From positions 1 to 64,000 of IMG/VR virus record IMGVR_UViG_3300031368_000001: a stretch of 64,000 nucleotides of DNA; one strand, written 5' to 3'. The notes below the pieces were generated by a model. The model did no database searches. It was not told the DNA's origin and saw nothing but the letters and a program-made list of their open reading frames with translations. The position numbers were made by a program, and so were the translations under genes. Source of the stretch: a virus. Below, piece by piece: positions 9,753 through 18,132 of this stretch; the first letter of the stretch is position 1; each line of letters begins with the position of its first letter.

Positions 9753-10048
9753 TCCTTGATACATACTCTTAGATTTATCTAGTTTAGTGGAATCACAAAA
9801 TAGGCATTTAGAGTTCTTGCTACTGAGTTTCTGGAAGACTCAGATGAGTTGGAAGATCCAGAATTTGAGCTGCATTATGTGTTGTTTCATAGCAATTATC
9901 TGAAAGCCCCACCAGTACATTGGTCTGGTCCCCAATTTAATTTAAACAAGCCTTTACTCCACTGTCTTCTTTACTCCACTGTCTTCTTTACTCCACTGTC
10001 TTTTTTACTTCACTGTCTTTGTTATTCCACTGTCTCCATTGTCTCTAT
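9753..10048. other. gene-free spacer with copies of a gene 3' end
   Basis: No credible gene. About 9955-10048 holds five imperfect ~17-bp copies related to the last codons and stop of the gene ending at 10049 (coding-strand pattern GACAGTGGA(A/G)TAA). Near 9840-9875 is a short remnant that would encode Ser/Glu on the minus strand, like the Ser-rich genes. Confidence 0.5.
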
Positions 10049-10615
10049 TTATTCCACCGTCTCCATTGCATCTACCGAAAATTCAACCATCTCGTCAGTC
10101 TGATACGAAAGTACCTGATCTTCTGAGATCCGTGATGCGATTACAGGATATACAAATGAACCTATTCCCCAGGTTTTCGTTAATACTCCACCAAGAGAAA
10201 TTTGAGTCAAACTTATTCCAGAAATAGTTTGCACTTCATAAGTCCTGAAATCTGTTTTATCTATTAAGATACACTCATCTCCAATCTCAAACCTTCGGTA
10301 GATAGTAGTTTTTACTGTTAGACTATTATCTCCTATAGTACCAATAGCACTTAAAATAGCCTTGTCCGGCCAGATTGGAAATCCCCATTGATAATGAAGA
10401 TATTTGAAAAACATAGCCTCAAGCCATATCAGCTCGTTTCTGTACATCGCTATGCTTGAGTAGGCAACTCGTTTTCTTTTGGATGTGAATAGGGCAGATC
10501 TCTTTTCGCGTCCGGTGATAGCCTTCTGGATATTTGTTCGCCATGTATGGGAAACTTTAGGCCGATTAGCAGCCCAGTCAGGTGGGACTACAAAATATGC
10601 GGAAAGAATGCTCAA
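10049..10615 (-). CDS. probable tail protein
   Basis: 188 aa. The motif at about 24-46 (WRTNIQKAITGREKRSAL) matches a pattern I associate with distal-tail or tail-assembly proteins, where a Trp-Thr helix is followed by GxExRxAL and a basic strand. The rest is beta-rich. The start overlaps the tape-measure-like gene by ATGA, giving the usual order tape measure then tail-tip protein. The 3' end is repeated in tandem downstream. The tail role rests mainly on position. Confidence 0.5.
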   Translation of the reverse strand: MSILSAYFVVPPDWAANRPKVSHTWRTNIQKAITGREKRSALFTSKRKRVAYSSIAMYRNELIWLEAMFFKYLHYQWGFPIWPDKAILSAIGTIGDNSLTVKTTIYRRFEIGDECILIDKTDFRTYEVQTISGISLTQISLGGVLTKTWGIGSFVYPVIASRISEDQVLSYQTDEMVEFSVDAMETVE

Positions 10616-11709
10616 CGTATTATTCTCCGCACTGTCTGCAACCTACTGGAAAGCACATTGATTACGGCATCCTTACCAGCAGGCGTAGCTAGATATCTAT
10701 CGAGTTCTCGGGGATCTGTAATATTGACAAAAGTAAATTCTGATTTTTGTGTACCTTCGGTTAGTCCACCAGCTGATAGATTTTCGCTAAAAGCAGGTCT
10801 TTCTAAATCTTTGGCTGACGCTTCGGCTGGTAGATTTTCGCTAAAAGCAGGTCTTTCTAAATCTTTGGCTGACTCATCGGCTGGTATATTTTCTCTTGCA
10901 TCTCCAACTGGTCCACCAGCTTGTAGATTTCTTCCAGATGGACTTGGAGATAGGTTTTCAGATGCACCCGGAGCACCTGGTAGTGTTAATCCTGAAAAGA
11001 GTTCTCTTGGAATAAGTTTTTGTCGCATTGCTTCATGCACCCGTGTACCGTAATAATTTACCGAATCTACTGGCTGCATGAATTCACCCGCTGTGCCTGC
11101 AAGAGGGATATTATCAGCAGTCTTAGTTGGTGAGTAACCCTGAACCAGGCCTCCTCTTGCCAATGTCTGAGCAGAAACTGTAGCCATCTGCGCAGCACCT
11201 TCTGCTGTAATGAGTAAAGCGAGTGGCCAATTATTTTCTCCTAAAGCCAGCATTATACCCTGGGAGGTTTTTATAATTATAGTTGCTATTGCAGCAGCCT
11301 TGGATAAAAGAAATAATGTTTTATCTTGCTTTCCTCGAGCTACATAAAAGTCCTTAAAGACAGTATCTAATCTATTCGTATAATCCCTGGCGTTATTAAG
11401 TTTATACTCCCAGGCTTTTCTATCATTTTCAGCATCTAGATTTAAAGCTTCTTGACGATGTTTTTGTGTTATGTCTCTTAGTTTTTGCTCATAATTTTCT
11501 TTTCCTTTTAGATCTGCTTTCTCTGTAGCCTGAAGTTTCCGCAAAATTTTTATTCGATCGTCAGCCCATTTTTGTGTGCCTATAAGACTTTTCTTTTCAG
11601 ACTCAGCTATAATTTCTCCATATGGATCTCCCTTCATTCGTTCTATAGCTTTTTCATAAGACTTCATTCCTTCATATGGAGTTCCTACATATGGATCTTT
11701 TTCTGCCAT
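10612..11709 (-). CDS. tape-measure-like tail protein (short)
   Basis: 365 aa. Residues 15-125 are charged and coiled-coil-like. Residues ~133-195 (KAAAIATIIIKTSQGIMLAL, then AEGAAQMATV) match the hydrophobic Ala/Gly-rich end of tail tape-measure proteins, followed by ARGGLVQGYSPTKTADNIPL, the usual tape-measure C-terminal signature. It is very short for a tape measure (commonly above 600 aa), implying a short tail, a split tape measure or a related internal tail protein. A 17-residue unit around SAKDLERPAFSENLP is duplicated in tandem near 285-320. It lies downstream of the chaperone genes, as expected. Confidence 0.65.
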   Translation of the reverse strand: MAEKDPYVGTPYEGMKSYEKAIERMKGDPYGEIIAESEKKSLIGTQKWADDRIKILRKLQATEKADLKGKENYEQKLRDITQKHRQEALNLDAENDRKAWEYKLNNARDYTNRLDTVFKDFYVARGKQDKTLFLLSKAAAIATIIIKTSQGIMLALGENNWPLALLITAEGAAQMATVSAQTLARGGLVQGYSPTKTADNIPLAGTAGEFMQPVDSVNYYGTRVHEAMRQKLIPRELFSGLTLPGAPGASENLSPSPSGRNLQAGGPVGDARENIPADESAKDLERPAFSENLPAEASAKDLERPAFSENLSAGGLTEGTQKSEFTFVNITDPRELDRYLATPAGKDAVINVLSSRLQTVRRIIR

Positions 11710-11725
11710 GATTTACCTGTATTGT

Positions 11726-12142
11726 TTACCCTGTATTGTTTACTTTATACTTTCTCAACAACGCTGACTTATATCTCTCAAAAATTCTATCCGCTTTTTC
11801 TGGATCAGTATTACACACCAGAAGAAATCTTTTTCCCTCATCACGCAGGATTATGAAAGGAACAATGATATCCTCAACTCCTTCAAGAAATTTAGCAAAG
11901 ACCTGAGTTAAATTAGCTCGAAACACAAAAAAATCCTTAAGGAATTGACTTTCTTTACTCATTGCTTTTTTACTAATAATTGCTTTTTTACTACTCATTG
12001 CTTTTTTACTAATAATTGCTTTTTTACTAATAATTGCTTTTTTACTGGTAATTGCTTTTTTTTTACTGGTAATTGCTTTTTTTTTACTGATTATTCTTTC
12101 TCCCGTTATTTTCTCTACTCCCATTATTTTCTCTACTCCCAT
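11726..12142 (-). CDS. hypothetical tail-region protein with SKKAI repeats
   Basis: 138 aa. The ATG at 12142 overlaps the stop of the frameshifted chaperone product (TAATG), with AGGAGA just upstream. Residues 1-60 are short tandem repeats (MGVEKI twice, then SKKAI units of 6 residues), and the folded part is residues ~62-138 (SQFLKDFFVFRANL onward). A start within the repeats, such as MSKESQFLK, is also possible. The repeats are DNA tandem copies of 18 bp, so the N-terminus may be a recent expansion. Role unknown. Confidence 0.55.
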   Translation of the reverse strand: MGVEKIMGVEKITGERIISKKKAITSKKKAITSKKAIISKKAIISKKAMSSKKAIISKKAMSKESQFLKDFFVFRANLTQVFAKFLEGVEDIIVPFIILRDEGKRFLLVCNTDPEKADRIFERYKSALLRKYKVNNTG

Positions 12143-12662
12143 TATTTTCTCCTGGCGATGAATTTCCTGAAATCTTCTTTTTTACCCCAGATTGCAACTC
12201 GCATTGCATCGGCAAATCTTTTCGATTCATTAAGTTCAGATTTATAAGATTCCTCAAGAGCCTTTATGAAGAAACTGAATCCGTATTCCCAGACTTCTGT
12301 GTGTCCTTTTTCGATGAGTCGGCATACATCGCGCTCAAATCTTGCAAGGCTGTTTTCTTTAACTCTTGCAGCATACCGTTTAGGTAATCGCCGATCCCGA
12401 GAGACTTGAACGCGTTGAAAAAATCCGAGTTAACTTCTTTGAAAACTTTATAAAGTTCAGATAGCTCACTTGGAGTCAGAGGAATAATATCAGGAAGGGT
12501 TAGGTTGGTAAATCTGGGAAGAAAATCATAAAAGAGTTTTTTAAAATCATTTAAAAAAAAACCTCCTTCGAGATTTAATAAGTCTAAGATATCTTTGACT
12601 CGAAGTTCCTCAAAGATAATTTTTTTGTCATTGAAACTAAATTCTTTTTTTTTTCTGCTCAT
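12142..12662 (-). CDS. tail assembly chaperone, -1 frameshift product (gpGT-like)
   Basis: Shifting back one base at 12417 joins the first 82 codons to a 91-codon extension that ends at 12142, giving ~173 aa. The extension is protein-like and well charged (RLPKRYAARVKENSLARFER, then EVWEYGFSFFIKALEES, ending in FIARRK) and has no start codon of its own near its upstream limit. It overlaps the unshifted frame for ~150 bases and continues ~120 bases past its stop. The next gene begins in TAATG with its stop, so translation of the extension is coupled to it. This is the classic G/GT arrangement of long-tailed phages. Confidence 0.75.
12264..12662 (-). CDS. tail assembly chaperone, unshifted product (gpG-like)
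   Basis: 132 aa. It lies between the tail tube gene and the tape-measure-like gene, where lambda gpG-type chaperones are found. The sequence starts basic, with FxFNDKKIIFEELRVKD, then a helical region (LTPSELSELYKVFKEVN), typical of these chaperones. Codons 81-82 (TTT TTC) are a slippery site for a -1 shift; the unshifted frame continues to a stop at 12264. Chaperones of this type bind the tape measure and recruit tail tube subunits. Confidence 0.7.
   Translation of the reverse strand: MSRKKKEFSFNDKKIIFEELRVKDILDLLNLEGGFFLNDFKKLFYDFLPRFTNLTLPDIIPLTPSELSELYKVFKEVNSDFFNAFKSLGIGDYLNGMLQELKKTALQDLSAMYADSSKKDTQKSGNTDSVSS
12417..12423 (-). promoter_or_regulatory. slippery heptamer for programmed -1 frameshift
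   Basis: The coding strand reads T TTT TTC in the zero frame, a perfect X XXY YYZ heptamer in which both tRNAs can re-pair after a -1 slip. The -1 frame opens two codons before it (after a TAA) and stays open for more than 90 codons. Confidence 0.75.
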
Positions 12663-12750
12663 GTTAGTCTCCTGATGTTAGTCTGCTCATGTTAGTCTCC
12701 TGATGTTAGTCTGCTGATGTTAATCTCCTAATATTAGTCTCCTGAATAAA
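12660..12750. repeat. tandem copies of a ribosome binding site and start region
   Basis: Upstream of the chaperone gene the unit AGGAGACTAACATGAGCAG (coding strand) is repeated in degenerate form about four times. The copies include the Shine-Dalgarno and, in one case, an extra ATG. Only the last copy is followed by the gene. Confidence 0.7.
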
Positions 12751-12779
12751 TTATTAAGTATAGCTACTAGTCACAGCTC

Positions 12780-13799
12780 TTAGGCATAAATTCTTTGCCT
12801 GAAATAGGGATACTCAGTGCTGGAATTGGGTCCATCTGCCAGTGGCGTAAATGTCAAAGCCATCTCAGCATCATCATCACTTTCTGAAATTATTTTCTTG
12901 GTGGCATCGGCCTTAACTGCACATTTCCAAAAAGTCCACTCAATTTTTTTTCCATACTCATTTTGTGGTAGAATATGAATTTCATAGTGGTCAACGGCAG
13001 AATCACTTTCCTGGATAACAACATCTGAGATAGCAGCATAATCGTAGATAGCCTGCAAAGCAGGATCACCCACAGCGATAGTCACTCCAGAATAGATGAA
13101 TATTGTGCCAGATTTTTCGTGTATGCCATAGTCTGTATTCAGCGTATATTTCTTATCTTTTACATTATTCAGCAAGACTATATCATTGAGGATTGATTGG
13201 GTACCATTGACTACTGCAGCCCCCGCTACGCCATCAGTGATAGCTTCATCATTTACAAAGGTACCGGTCACTCCTACCAGATAAAGAGTTCCAGATTCCA
13301 CAGTCCCATCTACAAATGCAATGTGCCCCGTGGCTCCGCCAGCGCCTGTCACTGTATCACCATTCGCAAAAGCTCCGGTTCCACCATCGTAAAGAAGCTT
13401 TACACAAGTCACTCCCTTTTTGGCGAGTGCAAATGCTCTATCCAAAGCAGAAGGTACAGTAACACTTTCAGGGGCAGCAAAGGTGTAATTATCTCCAGCC
13501 TGAGTGTAGAGCGCTTTAACGCCATTAAATAAAATCGCAAAGTTATCGCCATTCTCCGAGATGATGGTTATCGGGATCGAGTAATCAGTCTGAACTATCC
13601 GTTCATAGATTTTTTTCTTAGTACCATCACGGGGCGAATATCTGTTTTTAACGGTGTCTGCAATTTTAAGCTCTGTCTCCATACAATAACCTAGATCGAT
13701 TCCTTCATTGACTACTGCGTTATTAATGATAGGATATGCTATAACAATGCCCTTCGGGACGGTGACATCGTCAATGGTTTGAATACCTTGTATTGCCAT
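12780..13799 (-). CDS. major tail tube protein
   Basis: 339 aa. Gene order (after tail terminator, before chaperone) and composition (beta-rich, VEFTFW-type strands, C-terminal STEYPYFRQRIYA) fit a tail tube protein. Between about 150 and 205 it carries two copies of a GxFxxGxxVTG module (GAFANGDTVTG and GTFVNDEAITDG), an insertion also seen four times in the protease/scaffold protein at 20392. The inserted module probably decorates the tube surface. Strong local support from synteny, moderate from sequence. Confidence 0.65.
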   Translation of the reverse strand: MAIQGIQTIDDVTVPKGIVIAYPIINNAVVNEGIDLGYCMETELKIADTVKNRYSPRDGTKKKIYERIVQTDYSIPITIISENGDNFAILFNGVKALYTQAGDNYTFAAPESVTVPSALDRAFALAKKGVTCVKLLYDGGTGAFANGDTVTGAGGATGHIAFVDGTVESGTLYLVGVTGTFVNDEAITDGVAGAAVVNGTQSILNDIVLLNNVKDKKYTLNTDYGIHEKSGTIFIYSGVTIAVGDPALQAIYDYAAISDVVIQESDSAVDHYEIHILPQNEYGKKIEWTFWKCAVKADATKKIISESDDDAEMALTFTPLADGPNSSTEYPYFRQRIYA

Positions 13800-13823
13800 G
13801 AGTTTATACCTCCTCCTAAAAAA

Positions 13824-14297
13824 TTAATACCAGCCAACATCACGATGATAAAATTCACCATAATGTCCGAGATAAGGATATCTAAAAGGACAAACTTGCT
13901 TTTCTCCAGCAATTATCTTTTCAGCATCACGAGGCCAGCCTTTTTTTATAATGTCTTTATGTCTTTTAGTAAGATCCTTTTTCGCAGCTGCTCTAACTAA
14001 AACATCTTCGATTTCAATGGCACTTGCATCATAATCTCGAATGAGTTTTCTTGCAGGTCCAAGAAATTCTTTTTCAACAGCTGATTCTGGTACTTTAGGC
14101 CACCAAGATGGAATTTGTCCTGAAGTTTTTAAGCCTAGTTCCATTTCAGCTTTTGCTACTTTTTTATTTATTAGAGTATCAGTTTCTTTTTCCATTTGTT
14201 TTTTCTGTTTTTCTGTTGGTTTCTTCATTATAGTCAATCCTGCAAATTTTTCACTCCCAGTCGTTATATCTTCGCTAAATGGTTTTATTTTATCCAT
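13824..14297 (-). CDS. tag-family protein, displaced member (GEFYHRDVGWY tag)
   Basis: 157 aa. It starts with MDKIKPFSEDITTG and ends with GEFYHRDVGWY, the two terminal motifs shared by the array at 22.2-26.9 kb, but it sits alone between the tail tube and tail terminator genes. The middle (AIEIEDVLVRAAAKKDLTKR, then IIKKGWPRDAEKIIAG) resembles the helical core of the members at 25426 and 26207. Likely a transposed copy. Function unknown; see the array. Confidence 0.75.
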   Translation of the reverse strand: MDKIKPFSEDITTGSEKFAGLTIMKKPTEKQKKQMEKETDTLINKKVAKAEMELGLKTSGQIPSWWPKVPESAVEKEFLGPARKLIRDYDASAIEIEDVLVRAAAKKDLTKRHKDIIKKGWPRDAEKIIAGEKQVCPFRYPYLGHYGEFYHRDVGWY

Positions 14298-14318
14298 GAT
14301 TATCTCCTTGAAAAATTT

Positions 14319-14786
14319 TTACCTATTAGCTAAAAAGCTTCCCGATGTTCTCGCAGAAGCTCTTCCTACCAATGTATACTCATAATCCTGTCCATAAATA
14401 GTTAAGTTTTTATCATGATAAATCATAGTTTCGCTTAAAAGATCCAGATAATAAAAAGTTCCTGTCACGGAAAGCTTAACATGATCAAGCACACCAGGAA
14501 CATCTTCCAATAAACTATAAGCATCAATCCGTGCTGCTGTAACACTTCTAAGGTTTTTAGCACCAAGAAAAATGGTTAGTCTTCTGGTCCCGGTAAGAGC
14601 CTGATTTACGCGTGAAAAAGAACCTCCGCCATAAAGAATCAGGGCACAGGGTAGAATATATCGAAGTCCGGATAGGCCTTCTGCATCAAAATCTCCCTGA
14701 TATCTTTTAACCGTATTAATAGAAGGGAGTTCAGCTTTGATTAAAGCTATTACAGCATCTTCAAGTTCTTCTATTTTTGTAGTCAT
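14319..14786 (-). CDS. Mu gp37-like (DUF1834) tail terminator / neck protein
   Basis: 155 aa. It has the pattern of Mu gp37-type proteins: an N-terminal helix (IEELEDAVIALIKAELP), a central GxxRRLTIFLGAKNLR strand region, then VLDHVKLSVTG and a terminal DYEYTLVGRAS strand. Family members cap the tail or join it to the head. It follows the gp36-like gene directly, as in Mu-like head modules. Confidence 0.65.
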   Translation of the reverse strand: MTTKIEELEDAVIALIKAELPSINTVKRYQGDFDAEGLSGLRYILPCALILYGGGSFSRVNQALTGTRRLTIFLGAKNLRSVTAARIDAYSLLEDVPGVLDHVKLSVTGTFYYLDLLSETMIYHDKNLTIYGQDYEYTLVGRASARTSGSFLANR

Positions 14787-14806
14787 CTAAATTTTACTCT
14801 CCAATT

Positions 14807-15274
14807 TTACCAATCGTCAAGTGAACCCCCCTCAAGGTCCCATTGACCCATCATATCACCTAACAAATTACCATCTACGTCAACTTTTCCTCTAGTAAAT
14901 TCTGGCTTCACATCTATAGCAGCTGAATCAGGTCCAACCTCAGCAATATCAAGCTGGATGTCTCCATCACGAATAGCTTTTAATTTTTCAACGGCGGCAA
15001 GATATCGTACTAAACGATCTGCTGGGGGACTCTCTCGTCTGGAATAAAGATTATAGATAGCAATATCCACTGACATTTTTCTTACTTCATTGGTAACTGT
15101 AAGTGGAACTATATACTTTTTACGACAGTATATATCTATCTCGCTATCTGCATCTTCGATAGCTCTTGTGATTACAGTTTCGACAATGCTTCCAGTAGCT
15201 AAATCATCTGTGAGTTCAACAAGATGGGATAGCTGAATAGAATTTTCTAAATCAGCTTGTATGGAGTAGGCCAT
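14807..15274 (-). CDS. Mu gp36-like (DUF1320) head-tail connector
   Basis: 155 aa. The features match DUF1320: N-terminal helix with LVELTDDLATGSIVETVITR, then AIEDADSEIDIYCRKKYIVP, then a helix with SVDIAIYNLYSRRE and AVEKLKAIRDGDIQLDI. These are all-helical head-completion proteins. The neighbours (gp37-like downstream, capsid genes upstream) support the call. Confidence 0.75.
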   Translation of the reverse strand: MAYSIQADLENSIQLSHLVELTDDLATGSIVETVITRAIEDADSEIDIYCRKKYIVPLTVTNEVRKMSVDIAIYNLYSRRESPPADRLVRYLAAVEKLKAIRDGDIQLDIAEVGPDSAAIDVKPEFTRGKVDVDGNLLGDMMGQWDLEGGSLDDW

Positions 15275-15283
15275 AGAATTCTC

Positions 15284-15433
15284 CTATTTATTCATATAAA
15301 GTGTGATTAGATCTCCAATATTCTTAGGTTTTTGAACTAAGATTATCTTTGATTTACTTTTATTATTTTCAGAGATCGAGGTAAGAGCTAAAGTTCTTTT
15401 TTTAAAAATTTTATGAAGAAATCTTTTGAACAT
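15284..15433 (-). CDS. small basic hypothetical protein
   Basis: 49 aa, beginning MFKRFLHKIFKKRTLAL and ending LITLYMNK. It has a perfect AAGGAGG seven bases before the ATG and fits the gap between the Ser-rich gene and the gp36-like gene, which is why I call it despite its size. Strongly basic N-terminus, possibly amphipathic. No family recognised. Confidence 0.6.
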   Translation of the reverse strand: MFKRFLHKIFKKRTLALTSISENNKSKSKIILVQKPKNIGDLITLYMNK

Positions 15434-15582
15434 TCACAAACCTCCTTAAATTATTTAACACAAAAGATAGAAGAAAAGTCAAGGTTTATTCCTGGTGAGA
15501 AATCCTCAGCTTCAAAAAAAAATCCTCAGCTTCACATAAAAACTATGTGGAAACCAAGGATTGAATTAATTTATAAAGATTG

Positions 15583-16779
15583 TTATACAGTTCCTGACGA
15601 ACTGCTTGAAGATTCAGAACTACTTGAAGATTCAGAACTTGAACTAGATTCAGATGAACTGCTTGAAGATTCAGAACTTGAACTAGACTCAGATGAGCTG
15701 CTTGATGATTCAGAACTTGAGCTTGATGAAGACTCTGAGCTGCTTGATGATTCAGAAGAGCTGCTTGATGATTCAGAAGAGCTGCTTGATGATTCAGAAC
15801 TTGAAGATGAAGATTCTGAAGATGAGCTGCTTGATGATTCAGAACTGGAGCTTGATTCAGATGAGCTGCTTGATGATTCAGAACTGGAGCTTGATTCAGA
15901 TGAGCTGCTTGATGATTCAGAACTGGAGCTTGATGATTCAGATGAGCTGCTTGATGATTCAGAACTTGAACTAGATTCAGATGAGCTGCTTGATGATTCA
16001 GAACTGGAGCTTGATGATTCAGATGAGCTGCTTGATGATTCAGAACTTGAGCTTGATTCAGACGAGCTGCTTGATGAAGACTCTGATGATGAGCTACTTG
16101 ATGATTCTGAACTGCTGCTTGATTCAGACGAACTACTTGATGATTCAGAACTGGAGCTTGATTCAGACGAACTACTTGATGATTCAGAACTGGAACTTGA
16201 TTCAGATGAGCTACTTGATGAAGATTCTGATGATGAACTGCTTGATGATTCAGATGAACTGCTTGATGATTCAGATGAGCTGCTTGATTCAGATGAGCTG
16301 CTTGATTCAGAAGAGCTACTTGATGACTCAGAACTTGATGAAGAAAGAGGTTCAGTGAAGGCCATTCTCACGAATTTTCCACTAGCAAAGAAGTATTGTA
16401 TGGCTACATCCCCTCCAGTTTCATTTTTCGCTGAAAATTTATCTACAACAAGATCGCCAAGCTCATTATTCCAGACAGTTCCAAGTTCAGCAATATTCCA
16501 TGCAATATCAGGCCCATTATTAAATTTAAGAGTAAGATTTCCATCAGACAGTATAAAACCAACAGTAGCAGGAGTATTATATCCAAGCTCGATTGAATGT
16601 CCAGCAGCAGCAGTCCATGTAGCTTCATGTTTGAGTCTTAACAATCCTCCAACATCTAAAGAGAAAGTAGTACCTGTTGATATCACTACATTTGCAGACA
16701 GATATTCTGTAGGAAAAGAATCAGAAAAGAGCTGAGCTAAAAGCTGCTCTGGGAGCAGAGTTTTCATCTTTGAGGGCAT
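15583..16779 (-). CDS. Ser-rich repeat protein with N-terminal beta domain
   Basis: 398 aa. Residues ~1-145 form a compact beta-like domain (FSLDVGGLLRLKHEATW, then IELGYNTPATVGFILS); the remaining ~250 residues are Ser5-6/Glu repeats ending in GTV. The N-terminal part probably attaches to the virion and the Ser/Glu part extends out as a stalk. It lies inside the head-tail gene run rather than with the fibres, so it may be a head decoration or neck fibre (inference). Long plus-strand open frames over this stretch are artefacts of the repeat. Confidence 0.65.
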   Translation of the reverse strand: MPSKMKTLLPEQLLAQLFSDSFPTEYLSANVVISTGTTFSLDVGGLLRLKHEATWTAAAGHSIELGYNTPATVGFILSDGNLTLKFNNGPDIAWNIAELGTVWNNELGDLVVDKFSAKNETGGDVAIQYFFASGKFVRMAFTEPLSSSSSESSSSSSESSSSSESSSSSESSSSSSESSSSSSSESSSSSSSESSSSSESSSSSSESSSSSESSSSSSESSSSSESSSSSSSESSSSSSSESSSSSESSSSSSESSSSSSESSSSSSESSSSSESSSSSSESSSSSSESSSSSSESSSSSESSSSSSESSSSSESSSSSSSESSSSSSESSSSSSESSSSSSESSSSSESSSSSSSESSSSSSESSSSSESSSSSSESSSSSESSSSSESSSSSSGTV

Positions 16780-16830
16780 TAGTTATCGTTACTCCTGGTA
16801 AAAAAAAGACCATCACTGATTTAAATGTGC

Positions 16831-17100
16831 CTAATCTGGCGGACCATCGCTCCAAGTATCTTGAGACGAGTATGTGCCAGAAATACCTCGATTAGTATTA
16901 CGACTTACACTTCGTCCTCGACTTACACTTCGTCCTTGACCTAGTCCGCCTCTGAGAGGACCAACTCCTAAACCCCGATTATCACGACCTCTGTTAACAT
17001 TAGGATTTAGATAGCCTGGATGATCATAGCCTGCACAATAACCTGCCTGCCTGCCTGTTTTTTTGCCTGCCCCTCGCGGGCCAGTTCTATCACCTAACAT
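16831..17100 (-). CDS. DUF5320-like Gly-rich protein
   Basis: 89 aa. The start MLGDRTGPRGAGKKTGRQAG followed by YCAGYDHPGYLNPN closely matches the N-terminal signature of DUF5320 proteins (pattern M-GDGTGP-G-GP-TGR-GYC-G---PG), which are common in anaerobic bacteria and archaea. The rest is Gly/Arg-rich with a doubled GRSVSR unit. It has AAGGAGACT before the ATG. Such a protein in a virion gene cluster is unusual; role unknown. Confidence 0.7.
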   Translation of the reverse strand: MLGDRTGPRGAGKKTGRQAGYCAGYDHPGYLNPNVNRGRDNRGLGVGPLRGGLGQGRSVSRGRSVSRNTNRGISGTYSSQDTWSDGPPD

Positions 17101-17113
17101 GGTTTAGTCTCCT

Positions 17114-18064
17114 TTACTTATACGCCACAAAAGCCAACCCATCGTAAGTACTATTGTCTGACATACCAACAATGAAATCATTTGTAGCTTCGTAGTGTGT
17201 AAAATAATTTGTGTGTTCAACGCCCTGGATAGCTACATTATCTGTTCCAAATGCTTCAATGGACATAATGACACTTAAAACACCATCTGATACTATATTT
17301 ACTGCAAGGGCTTCTTCGTCAGCTACAGCCCACTTGTACATTGCATCTAAGTAAATAGTAAATGCTCCATGATTTGTTGCACCGGCAGTAGATAATAGTA
17401 TATTCAGATCGCTAACATCATCCCCATTTCCAGCAGCTAATGAAGAAATATCAATTTCAACCCATGTCCATTTTTTTGCAGATACTGCCGGAAGATTAAA
17501 ATTTGTGAGAACTGGTCCAGTATCAACTGTTTGAACATATAAATCACCAGCAGCTAACCTATCGGTAGAATAAATCCAGAATCCAATACTATCATCAACT
17601 TCTAAATCATCATTAGCTCCGATGGTCCCGATAGCGCCATTACCTGCAACGGCAGCAGATGTAAAAGCAACTTTTAATGAATTAGCGCCTGCACGATAAA
17701 TATCTGTATCCGCTGTAAGCGTTACCGGAGTTCCAACATTAGTCCATTCACCAGTGGGAGAATCATCCAGGTATACTCTAGTTTCACCACTAGCATCACT
17801 CGCATCCGTCAGTGTCCCAAGAGCTACCAACTTAAGTTTTGGCAGTCCTGTAATTGATGTTGTAGTTCCTTGATTTCCGCTGGGATGATCTGCTACGTAG
17901 ATATTGCCTTTAACTAATACATTTCCAGGAAATATCTTAGAATAAACAACCTCACCTGTAGCAGTATTGAGGAAAAACACCATCGCAACAAACAAAACAG
18001 AAATTGCTGACATCGATATAAGGAGAGTTTTCCAGTGAAAAATTTTCTTAAACATTTTAAACAC
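17114..18064 (-). CDS. membrane-anchored or exported beta-rich protein
   Basis: 316 aa. The N-terminus has a single hydrophobic segment (TLLISMSAISVLFVAMVFFL) that could be a signal anchor. Residues ~90-250 look like a carbohydrate-binding-module jelly roll (TDIYRAGANSLKVAF, then KKWTWVEIDISSLAAG). The C-terminal part is also beta-rich. A membrane anchor is unexpected between capsid genes. Family not identified; it may be a head fibre whose hydrophobic start is not a true signal. Confidence 0.55.
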   Translation of the reverse strand: MFKMFKKIFHWKTLLISMSAISVLFVAMVFFLNTATGEVVYSKIFPGNVLVKGNIYVADHPSGNQGTTTSITGLPKLKLVALGTLTDASDASGETRVYLDDSPTGEWTNVGTPVTLTADTDIYRAGANSLKVAFTSAAVAGNGAIGTIGANDDLEVDDSIGFWIYSTDRLAAGDLYVQTVDTGPVLTNFNLPAVSAKKWTWVEIDISSLAAGNGDDVSDLNILLSTAGATNHGAFTIYLDAMYKWAVADEEALAVNIVSDGVLSVIMSIEAFGTDNVAIQGVEHTNYFTHYEATNDFIVGMSDNSTYDGLAFVAYK

Positions 18065-18132
18065 CTCCAGTTAAAGAAATTACATTTCCAGTTAAAGAAA
18101 AGTTAAAAATTATCAGCTTAATCCAGTACTCA

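Noticed and set aside
9685-12750. CRISPR-like look of regularly repeated short units
   Set aside because: Units are directly tandem with no unique spacers and include gene starts or ends. No cas genes are present. Same for the repeats near 19690 and 29225.
15413-16735. Long plus-strand open frame over the Ser/Glu repeat (Glu/Leu/Asp-rich)
   Set aside because: It is the reverse reading of the Ser-rich gene on the minus strand; repetitive sequence keeps several frames open. No ribosome binding site and no non-repeat domain. The same holds for frames at 791-1009, 6234-6611, 6937-7299, 7651-8277 and 7195-8262.
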